Part shown: piece by piece, positions 36,301 through 42,863 of the stretch
How the letters are laid out: every line of letters begins with the position of its first letter
Position numbering within the stretch: position 1 is the stretch's first letter
NCBI RefSeq assembly: GCF_009857505.1
Contig: NZ_WWCP01000002.1
Span: 186,001 to 250,000 of the forward strand
DNA: 64,000 bases
From: Duganella lactea
GTDB taxonomy: Bacteria > Pseudomonadota > Gammaproteobacteria > Burkholderiales > Burkholderiaceae_D
Direction: 5' to 3'
Notes under the pieces: generated by a model
Told to the model about the DNA's origin: nothing
What the model saw: only the letters and a program-made list of their open reading frames with translations
Database searches by the model: none
Position numbers and translations under genes: made by a program

Positions 36301-36988
36301 CCGAGCAATCGCGCTCGCCCAGCGACACCACCTGGCCGGCGCCGTCGCCGAAAATCTGCACTTCGACGTGGCGCGCGCGCTGCACGAACTTTTCCAGATA
36401 GATGCCGCTGTTCTTGAAGTTGTTCTCGGACAGATGGCGCACCGACGCGTAGGCCGATGTCAGGTCGTTGGCGTCATGGCACAGGCGCATGCCGATGCCG
36501 CCGCCGCCGGCGGTACTCTTCAGCATCACCGGGAAGCCGATACGCTGCGCGGCGGCCTGCGCTTGCGCCACGCTGTCCAGCAGGCCGGTGCCCGGCAGCA
36601 GCGGCACGTCGGCCCGTTGCGCCAGTTCGCGCGCCGTGTGTTTCAGCCCGAAGGCGCGCATCTGTGCCGGCGTCGGGCCGATGAAGACGATGCCGTGCGC
36701 GGCGCAGGCTTCGGCGAACGCCGCGTTCTCGCTCATGAAGCCGTAGCCCGGATGAATCGCCTGCGCGCCGGTGCGGCGGGCCGCCTCCAGCACCTTGTCG
36801 GCCTGCAGATAGCTCTCCGCCGCCGGCGCCGGGCCAACGCATACCGCCTCGTCCGCCAAACGCACGTGCAGCGACTCCAAATCGGCTTCCGAGTAAATCG
36901 CCACGGTGCGGATGCCAAGGCGGCGCGCGGTACGGATCACGCGGCAGGCGATCTCGCCACGGTTGGCAATCAGGATTTTTTCAAACAT
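33374..36988 (-). CDS. Biotin-dependent guanidine carboxylase (annotated urea carboxylase)
   Basis: A 1204-residue multidomain enzyme: biotin carboxylase (1 to about 445, [16 protein letters not shown]), a KipA/AHS2-like carboxyltransferase half (from about 450, [20 protein letters not shown]), an AHS1/KipI-like half (about 800-1010), and a biotinyl domain with Lys1166 in ESMKMEIAL. It uses ATP and bicarbonate. Homologues behind guanidine riboswitches prefer guanidine over urea and make carboxyguanidine; the riboswitch upstream argues for that here. The start overlaps the DUF1989 gene by eight bases. Confidence 0.93.
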   Translation of the reverse strand: [1204 protein letters not shown]

Positions 36989-37643
36989 GGTGTTCCTCTT
37001 TAGCGTCCCAGATCACAAAGCGCACCGGAGTCGGGTTGTAGGCATTGCATGGGTTGTTGAGTTGCGGGCAGTTGGAGACCAGTACCCAGACATCCATTTC
37101 GGCGCGCAGTTCGACGTACTTGCCGGGCGCCGACAGACCGTCCTCGAAGGTCAGCTTGCCGTCCTCGGTCACCGGAACGTTCATGAAGAAATTGACATTC
37201 GGCACCAAGTCGCGCTTGCCCAGGCCGATGTCGGCGTGGGCCAGTGCCAGCAGGTAGTTATCACGGCAGCTGTGCATGAACTTCTTCTGATGCGCATACC
37301 GCACCGTGTTGCTCTCGGCCGCGCAGGCGCCACCCAGCGTGTCATGGCGGCCGCAAGTGTCGGCGACGATGGTCAGCATCGGACGGCCACGGTTGGAATA
37401 CAGCACCGAGCCGGTCGACAGGTAGATGCCGCCCTGGCGCAGCAGCGTGTCGGTGACGCTGTAGCTTTCCTCGTTATCGTCGGCGTTGTAGAAGATGGTG
37501 TCGACCGCCTGGTTGCCCTCCAGGTCGACGATGCGCATGGTCTGGCCGTGTTTCAGCTGGTGCAGCCATGGCTCGCCGGCCGGCAGATAGGTGTCGGACA
37601 ACGCGTGCGCCGCGTCCAGCGTGCTTTCGCTCAGCGTGTGCAT
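36981..37643 (-). CDS. DUF1989 protein, carboxyguanidine deiminase subunit (urea-carboxylase-associated protein)
   Basis: A 220-residue DUF1989 protein. Conserved blocks include EGNQAVDTIFYNADDNEESYS, SNRGRPMLTIVADTCGRHDTLGG (with likely metal ligands Cys/His) and VPNVNFFMNVPVTEDGKL. Pairs of such proteins were reported to form a heteromeric carboxyguanidine deiminase (CgdAB) that converts carboxyguanidine to allophanate and ammonia. The ATG follows AAGGAG. The other DUF1989 protein is immediately upstream (nine-base gap). Which is the A and which the B subunit I cannot say with certainty. Confidence 0.9.
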   Translation of the reverse strand: MHTLSESTLDAAHALSDTYLPAGEPWLHQLKHGQTMRIVDLEGNQAVDTIFYNADDNEESYSVTDTLLRQGGIYLSTGSVLYSNRGRPMLTIVADTCGRHDTLGGACAAESNTVRYAHQKKFMHSCRDNYLLALAHADIGLGKRDLVPNVNFFMNVPVTEDGKLTFEDGLSAPGKYVELRAEMDVWVLVSNCPQLNNPCNAYNPTPVRFVIWDAKEEHHV

Positions 37644-37652
37644 GATGTCTCC

Positions 37653-38423
37653 TTAGCGATAAATGATGTCGGTGTTCTGGAAGCCGCGGCCATTCTCCGG
37701 GCAGGACAGGCGGCAGGCGTCGTCCATGCCGGCCGGACCGGAATCCCACGCCACCAGCGCCACCTTGCCGGGCGCGTAGTCGGCGCGCGGATCGAGCGGA
37801 TGCGGCGCGGTCGAGATCAGCACCAGCGTGTCCATTTCGCAGCGCAGTTCGACGAAGTCGCCGGCCTTCGTGTGTTGCGGCACGAAGCGCAGCGCGCCGT
37901 CGCCGTCCACCACCACCTTGGAGAACAGGTTCACGCCGGGCACGAAGTCGCGCAGGCCCAGGCCCCATTTGCCCATTTCAACCAGCAGGCTGTCCTTGCC
38001 GTTGCGGTACATGGCGTTGCGGTGCTCCTGATAGCGCTGCACGCCATGGCGGCGCAGCACCATGTCGGCGTCCGACACGCCGCACAGCGGGTCGTGCCAG
38101 CCGACCGTGTCGCGGCTGATCGAGGCCAGGATGCGGCCCATGTCCGAATACAGCACATGGCCGGCGGTCAGATGGGCGGTGTGTTGCGCCTTCAGTGTAT
38201 CGGGGATATTCAGGCGTTCGAGGCGCTCGTCGGCGCGGTACAGCAGCACCGAGGCGTTGGCGCCGCCGTCGACGTCGATCAAGCGCAGCGTGGTGCCGCG
38301 CCGCGCGCGGTAGGACCAGTGCGCGCCACCGGGGAAACGTTCGGTCCACAGCACGCGGGCGGGATCGAGATCGGGCGCCAGCGCGGCGGCGTGGGCGGTG
38401 GCTTCGTGGTCGAATGCGTTCAT
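37653..38423 (-). CDS. DUF1989 protein, second carboxyguanidine deiminase subunit
   Basis: A 256-residue paralogue of the preceding entry, with an extra N-terminal part (WSYRARRGTTLRLIDVDGGA) and the same core: YSDMGRILASISRDTVGWHDPLCG and FVPGVNLFSKVVVDGDGAL. The conserved Cys/His pattern suggests a metal site. Presumed partner in carboxyguanidine deimination. The start follows GAAAGGAA and overlaps the stop of the ABC ATPase gene (ATGA at 38420-38423). Confidence 0.9.
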   Translation of the reverse strand: MNAFDHEATAHAAALAPDLDPARVLWTERFPGGAHWSYRARRGTTLRLIDVDGGANASVLLYRADERLERLNIPDTLKAQHTAHLTAGHVLYSDMGRILASISRDTVGWHDPLCGVSDADMVLRRHGVQRYQEHRNAMYRNGKDSLLVEMGKWGLGLRDFVPGVNLFSKVVVDGDGALRFVPQHTKAGDFVELRCEMDTLVLISTAPHPLDPRADYAPGKVALVAWDSGPAGMDDACRLSCPENGRGFQNTDIIYR

Positions 38424-39268
38424 CGGGCATTCCTTTCTTCTGATGCGGTACGGGTCAGTTTTTCGAGTTGTTCAAGGTCGGTGCGCACGCCGGAGGTCGC
38501 GCGGATGCGCTGCAGGATGTGGCGCTTCAGTTGCAGGAACTCGGGCGCCAGCTTCAGGTCCTGGTCGCGCCGCGCGCCGAACGGCACCTCGACGATGGCG
38601 TCGATGCGGCCGGGATGCGGCGCCATCACCACCACGCGCTGGCCGAGGTAGATCGCCTCCTCCACATCGTGGGTGACGAACACCACCGTGGTCTTTTCCA
38701 GCTGGTAGACGTGGCGGATCAGGTCGTGCATCACTTCCCGGGTTTGCGCGTCGAGTGCGCCGAACGGCTCGTCCATCAGCAGCACATCGGGCCGCGACAT
38801 CAGCGCGCGGGCGATCGCCACGCGCTGCTGCATGCCGCCCGACAGCTGCGCCGGATACGCGTCGACCACATGGCGCAGTCCCATCAGGTCGATCAGCGCG
38901 TCGGCACGGCCGCTGGCCACTTCGATCTCGCTGCTGCTGCTGGCGCGCTGGTGCGCCAGGCGGCGGCAAAAGCGGATATTCGCGCTGACGCTCAGCCACG
39001 GATACAGGCTGTAGCTCTGGAACACCATGGCGCGGTCCGGCCCCGGACCGTCGACATCCTTGCCGTTGCAATGGATGGTGCCATCCGCGTATTCCTCCAG
39101 GCCGGCGATGGTGCGCAGCAGCGTCGACTTGCCGCAGCCTGAGGCGCCGACCAGCGTGACGAACTCGCCGGGGGCGATGTCCAGGTCCACCTGCTGCAAC
39201 GCCAGGGTGCGCGCCTTCCCGCGGCCGTAGTATTTATCCAGGCCGCATACGGCAATCTTGGGTGTCAT
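38420..39268 (-). CDS. ABC transporter ATP-binding protein (SsuB/TauB type), guanidine operon
   Basis: A 282-residue ATPase: Walker A GASGCGKST, signature LSGGMQQR, Walker B VLLMDEPFGALD, and the H-loop HDVEEA. The start at 39268 begins the homologous part (MTPKIAVCGLDKYYG); the open frame upstream lies within the permease gene. A polar insert (QRASSSSEIEVASGRAD) lies before the signature. With the permease and binding protein it forms a nitrate/sulfonate/taurine-type importer, here most likely for guanidine or a guanidine-yielding compound. Confidence 0.92.
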   Translation of the reverse strand: MTPKIAVCGLDKYYGRGKARTLALQQVDLDIAPGEFVTLVGASGCGKSTLLRTIAGLEEYADGTIHCNGKDVDGPGPDRAMVFQSYSLYPWLSVSANIRFCRRLAHQRASSSSEIEVASGRADALIDLMGLRHVVDAYPAQLSGGMQQRVAIARALMSRPDVLLMDEPFGALDAQTREVMHDLIRHVYQLEKTTVVFVTHDVEEAIYLGQRVVVMAPHPGRIDAIVEVPFGARRDQDLKLAPEFLQLKRHILQRIRATSGVRTDLEQLEKLTRTASEERNAR

Positions 39269-39270
39269 GC

Positions 39271-40113
39271 TTATCCTCTCAGGTGATACCAGGGGAAACA
39301 ACGCCGGTGCAGCCAGCGGAAGCCCTGATCGGTCAGCAGCCCGATCAGGGCAATCAGCAGGATGCCGGTGAAGATGCGGTCGGTCTGCAGGAAGCGCTGC
39401 GCCTTCAGGATGGCAAAGCCCAGCCCCGAATTGGCGGCCACCAGTTCGGCCACCACCAGATAGGTCCACGCCAGGCACATGGCCGAGCGCAGCGTAGTCA
39501 ACATGGCCGGCTTGGCCGCCGGAATCAGCACATGCCGGATGATCTCCTCGTTGCTGGCGCCCATGGTGCGCGCCGCCTCGACCGGCGCGGCCGGCACCCG
39601 CACCACGTCCTCGGCGATCATCAGCACCATCTGGAAGAACACGCCGACCCAGATGACGGCGATCTTGGCGCTCTCGTCAATGCCGACCCACAGCATGATC
39701 AGCGGAATGAAGGCCACCGCTGGCAGATAGCGCGAGAACTCGGTCAGCGGCTCCAGCAGCGCGCGCACCGGCGCGCAGGTGGCGATCAGCACGCCGAGCG
39801 GCACAGCGATCACCGCCGACAGCAGAAAGCCGCCCAGCACGCGGCTGATGCTGACCAGGATGTCGCCCACCAGTTCGCCCTCGCCATACCAGTCGGCGAC
39901 CTGCGCGGCCACCTGCCATGGTGGCGGCAAGAACACCGGATCGGCCCAGCCTTCCACCGAGATCAGCAGCCATGCCAGCAGCGGCACGGCGAAGCCGACA
40001 CAGGCCAGCAGCAGGCGCAGGCGTCCACTCAGCTCGCCGTGCACCGCCCACGGCGAGCGCCGGTTGCGCACGCGCTTGGGCTGGGCCGACAGTTCGTTGC
40101 GCATCGGCTTCAT
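39271..40113 (-). CDS. ABC transporter permease (SsuC/TauC type), guanidine operon
   Basis: A 280-residue inner-membrane permease with about six hydrophobic helices and the EAA loop EAARTMGASNEEIIRHVLIPAA typical of the SsuC/TauC/NrtB group. The start overlaps the binding-protein stop (ATGA at 40110-40113) and it ends two bases before the ATPase start, so the three transporter genes are translationally linked. Confidence 0.92.
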   Translation of the reverse strand: MKPMRNELSAQPKRVRNRRSPWAVHGELSGRLRLLLACVGFAVPLLAWLLISVEGWADPVFLPPPWQVAAQVADWYGEGELVGDILVSISRVLGGFLLSAVIAVPLGVLIATCAPVRALLEPLTEFSRYLPAVAFIPLIMLWVGIDESAKIAVIWVGVFFQMVLMIAEDVVRVPAAPVEAARTMGASNEEIIRHVLIPAAKPAMLTTLRSAMCLAWTYLVVAELVAANSGLGFAILKAQRFLQTDRIFTGILLIALIGLLTDQGFRWLHRRCFPWYHLRG

Positions 40114-41105
40114 TTTTTCAGCGCGTCTTGCAGCAGCGAGGCGTCGATGCCGGTGCTGTAGTCCACCGGCCCGTTAATCAGCTTGTTCTCGCTGAGGAAG
40201 CGGTAGATAACCGGCGCGGAAGACAACAGCGATTCCGGCGCCGACGGCGTGAAGGCGGCGGTGTTTTCCTTGGCGCCGAAGAAGCGGGTGCCCGGCAGGA
40301 ACACCTTGTATTCAGCCGGCTTCAGGCCCACCACTTTCGCCATGACCTTCACCGCCTCGTCCGGATGCGAGCGGATATAGGCCTCGGCATCGAACCATGC
40401 GCGAATCATGCCGACCAGTTCCTGACGCTTGCGCTGGTCGCGCAGCGCCTTGCCGTTGGCGACCAGCAGGTCGGGAATCAGTCCCGGCATGTCGCGCGAG
40501 GTGAACAGCGCCCGCCCCTTGCCGCTGCCTTCGATTTTGCTGACCCACGGATTCCACACCACCGCCGCATCCACGCGGCCGGCCATGAAGGCCGCCGCCG
40601 CATCGCCGGCCGACAGGTTGATAACGTTGACATCCTTGATCGACATACCGTTCTTGGACAGCGCGGTGGCCAGCACGAAGTGCGAAATGCTGTACTGCTC
40701 CAGCGCGATACGCTTGCCCTTGAGCTCGGCGAATGAGCGGATCTTCGGCGTGACCATCAGCGCGTCGTTGCCGGCGGAGTTGTCGTTCACCAGCACCGCC
40801 TTGATATCGACCTTCTTCGCCAGCGGCGCCATGGTGTCGGACCAGGTTTGCGAGTTGGCGTCCAGGCGGCCGGCCGACAGCGCGGCGACCGAATCGGTGT
40901 AATTGCCGAACCAGACCAGCTTGACATCGGCGCCGTGCTGCTTGAAGTAGCCTTGCTGCTCCGCGACATACCAGGCCACCCAGCCCGGCCAGTCGGACAG
41001 GCCGACCTTGATTTCCGCGCGCGCCGGAGCGGCGCAAGCGATACTGAAAGCTGCCAACGTGAGCAGCGAGCGACGAAGAATGCTGTGGTAGAGGGAGATG
41101 CGCAT
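40110..41105 (-). CDS. ABC transporter substrate-binding protein, guanidine operon
   Basis: A 331-residue periplasmic binding protein with signal peptide (LLTLAAFSIACAAPARAE). The mature part follows the NMT1/SsuA fold: IKVGLSDWPGWVAWYVAEQQGYFKQHG, LSAGRLDANSQTWSDT, then MAGRVDAAVVWNPWVSKIE. It is the first gene after the riboswitch leader; the ATG follows GGAGCTCC. The ligand is inferred from context to be guanidine or a simple derivative. Confidence 0.92.
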   Translation of the reverse strand: MRISLYHSILRRSLLTLAAFSIACAAPARAEIKVGLSDWPGWVAWYVAEQQGYFKQHGADVKLVWFGNYTDSVAALSAGRLDANSQTWSDTMAPLAKKVDIKAVLVNDNSAGNDALMVTPKIRSFAELKGKRIALEQYSISHFVLATALSKNGMSIKDVNVINLSAGDAAAAFMAGRVDAAVVWNPWVSKIEGSGKGRALFTSRDMPGLIPDLLVANGKALRDQRKRQELVGMIRAWFDAEAYIRSHPDEAVKVMAKVVGLKPAEYKVFLPGTRFFGAKENTAAFTPSAPESLLSSAPVIYRFLSENKLINGPVDYSTGIDASLLQDALKK

Positions 41106-41128
41106 GTAGGAGCTCCATTCGGTTGGAC

Positions 41129-41171
41129 AAAAACGGGAGGTGAGCGATCACATGGCGTAATCGTTCTCCCG
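41129..41171 (-). terminator. Riboswitch-controlled transcription terminator
   Basis: On the minus strand the last aptamer bases CGGGAG (41171-41166) can pair with CTCCCG (41139-41134), which is followed by TTTTT (41133-41129). Because one strand of this hairpin belongs to the aptamer core, ligand binding would prevent its formation: a genetic ON switch. Confidence 0.8.
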
Positions 41172-41278
41172 GGCTTTTATCCCTCCGTGTAGCTCCCGCC
41201 GCGTAGCGGCTGGAACCGGCGGCTCTCGGACCAGCGCTGTGCGTACACAGCCGGAACCCTAGCCACCATCTCAAGATG
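41160..41278 (-). promoter_or_regulatory. Guanidine-I (ykkC) riboswitch
   Basis: Read on the minus strand, this leader holds the conserved ykkC blocks in order: CTAGGGTTCCG (41262-41252), CTGGTCCGAGAG (41234-41223) and ACACGGAGGG with ATAAAAGCCCGGGAGA (41190-41165). These core sequences are nearly invariant in guanidine-I riboswitches, so the call is strong. It precedes the ABC binding-protein gene and so controls the whole operon down to atzF. Confidence 0.95.
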
Positions 41279-41320
41279 TGCGCGACCGACGTCGGCTCAC
41301 CTCTCGTTGGTATCTAGTGC

Positions 41321-41336
41321 AGCAAAAGCTGTGCCA
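41321..41336 (-). promoter_or_regulatory. Sigma-54 (-24/-12) promoter of the guanidine operon
   Basis: On the minus strand TGGCACAGCTTTTGCT matches the RpoN consensus TGGCAC-N5-TTGCW, with ten bases between GG and GC. Transcription would begin near 41310, about 30 bases before the riboswitch aptamer. The match and the position together make chance unlikely, though expression data are needed. Confidence 0.8.
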
Positions 41337-41376
41337 GCCTTTTTCAGGCATTTTCGCGGCGCTTTGGCAGGTGGCG

Positions 41377-41412
41377 GCACTTCAGTGGTGCGGCAAGGCA
41401 CCAGATGCGTGC
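41377..41412. promoter_or_regulatory. Two tandem NtrC-like enhancer sites
   Basis: GCACTTCAGTGGTGC (41377-41391) and GCACCAGATGCGTGC (41398-41412) both fit the NtrC pattern GCAC-N7-GTGC. Their centres are 21 bases apart (two helical turns), about 74 and 95 bases upstream of the predicted sigma-54 start site, which is the usual enhancer arrangement. Confidence 0.7.
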
Positions 41413-41449
41413 AAACTGATCGTCATGCTGATTACATGCGCAAGGGGAA

Positions 41450-41478
41450 TTGACACGCCATGACGGAATTCAGATACT
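41450..41478 (+). promoter_or_regulatory. Candidate sigma-70 promoter of the acetylesterase gene
   Basis: TTGACA (41450-41455) is followed after 17 bases by GATACT (41473-41478). Initiation near 41485 would leave a short leader carrying the GGAG site at 41494-41497. Confidence 0.55.
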
Positions 41479-41505
41479 CAAAATTCGCCATGTGGAGACA
41501 CCCCA

Positions 41506-42843
41506 TTGAACCAGATGAAACCGATGCTGCTGGCCTTGATGCTGGCGGGCGCAGTATTGCCGGCGCACGCCGCCGACTCCTGGCATTTCAGCTTCGACGC
41601 GGCGCGGCCATCCGCCGGCGGCACCGTGGTGGCGCCGGACATGCAATACAACCGCGCGCGCGGTTTCGGCTTCGAGTCCGGCGCGACGGTGCGCGCGGAA
41701 GCCGACGGCAAGCGCGGCGCCTACCTGACCAGCGACCAACCGTTCTTCTTCTCCGCCGATCTGCCGGAAGGCAACTACAACGTCACGGTCACGCTGGGTG
41801 GCGCGCAGGCCGCCACCACCACCGTCAAGGCCGAGCTGCGCCGGCTGATGCTGGAACAGGTGGCCACCGCGCCCGGCGCCAGCGTCATCCGTAGCTTCAC
41901 CGTCAATCTCCGCACGCCACGCATTCCCGCCGTGGCCGGCGTGGCGGCGGGCAAGGTAGATCTCAAGGAACCGCGCGAGACCGTGCAGGAAGCCTGGGCC
42001 TGGGATCGGCGCCTGACGCTGGAATTCAATGGCGATCATCCGGCCATCCGCGCCATCGACATCACACCGGCGCAGGTGCCGACGCTGTTCCTGCTGGGCG
42101 ACTCCACCGTCTGCGACCAGCCCGGCGAGCCGTACAACAGCTGGGGGCAGATGCTGCCGCGCTTCCTCAAGCCAGGGATCGCCGTCGCCAACCATGGCGA
42201 ATCCGGCGAAACCTATCGCGACGCGCTGGCGCGCCGCCGGCTCGACAAGATCCTCAGCGCCATGCGCCACGGCGACACGGTGCTGATGCAGTTCGGCCAC
42301 AATGACCAGAAGCAGATCAAGGACGGCAAAGGCGGCCCGTTCACCACCTACAAGGAAGAGATCCGCACCCACGTGGCCGCCATTCGCGCGCATGGCGGCG
42401 TGCCGGTCATCATTTCGCCGATGGAACGCCGCCGGTTCGACGGCCACGGCAAGGTCGTGCCATCGCTGATCGATTATGCCGACGCCGCGCGCCAGGTGGC
42501 GGATGAATTGAAGGTCGCCTTCATCGACCTGAACGCGATGAGCAAGCCGTTTTACGAAGCACTGGGGCCGGCATTATCGCAGCGCGCCTTCGCCGAGCCC
42601 GAACCAGGCCGTATCGACAATACCCACCACAGCAACTACGGCAGTTATGAGTTGGCGCAGGCCGTGCTGACGGGAATGCGCCAGGCCGGCGTGCCGGCCG
42701 CCGCTTTCATCGCCGACGGCTACGGCCACTTCGACCCGAGCCGCCCCGACCCGGTGACCGCGTTCGCCGTGCCGCCCAGCCCGCGTTTCAGTAATGAGAC
42801 GCCGCTGGGCGACGATAACGTCGGCACTGCGGGCCGCCGATGA
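41506..42843 (+). CDS. Rhamnogalacturonan acetylesterase (CE12-type, GDSL/SGNH hydrolase)
   Basis: A 445-residue secreted esterase with signal peptide (LLALMLAGAVLPAHAA). A beta-rich N-terminal domain (about 25-185) precedes the SGNH catalytic domain: GDST at 198-201 with nucleophile Ser200, FGHND block III, and Asp371/His374 in DNTHH. It removes acetyl groups from rhamnogalacturonan so the PL11 lyase can act. The frame starts with TTG at 41506, eight bases after GGAG; the ATG at 41515 is an alternative. It is separated from the lyase gene by the guanidine operon. Confidence 0.9.
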   Translation: MNQMKPMLLALMLAGAVLPAHAADSWHFSFDAARPSAGGTVVAPDMQYNRARGFGFESGATVRAEADGKRGAYLTSDQPFFFSADLPEGNYNVTVTLGGAQAATTTVKAELRRLMLEQVATAPGASVIRSFTVNLRTPRIPAVAGVAAGKVDLKEPRETVQEAWAWDRRLTLEFNGDHPAIRAIDITPAQVPTLFLLGDSTVCDQPGEPYNSWGQMLPRFLKPGIAVANHGESGETYRDALARRRLDKILSAMRHGDTVLMQFGHNDQKQIKDGKGGPFTTYKEEIRTHVAAIRAHGGVPVIISPMERRRFDGHGKVVPSLIDYADAARQVADELKVAFIDLNAMSKPFYEALGPALSQRAFAEPEPGRIDNTHHSNYGSYELAQAVLTGMRQAGVPAAAFIADGYGHFDPSRPDPVTAFAVPPSPRFSNETPLGDDNVGTAGRR

Positions 42844-42863
42844 ATGGCGCCAAATAAGGCCGG

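Noticed and set aside
33230..37003. A 1257-codon plus-strand open frame opposite the carboxylase
   Set aside because: Same GC-bias artefact; the minus strand carries an unmistakable biotin carboxylase with all domains.
41286..41505. Short plus-strand frame of about 60 codons before the acetylesterase
   Set aside because: It overlaps the sigma-54 and NtrC elements, has no ribosome site and no recognisable motif.
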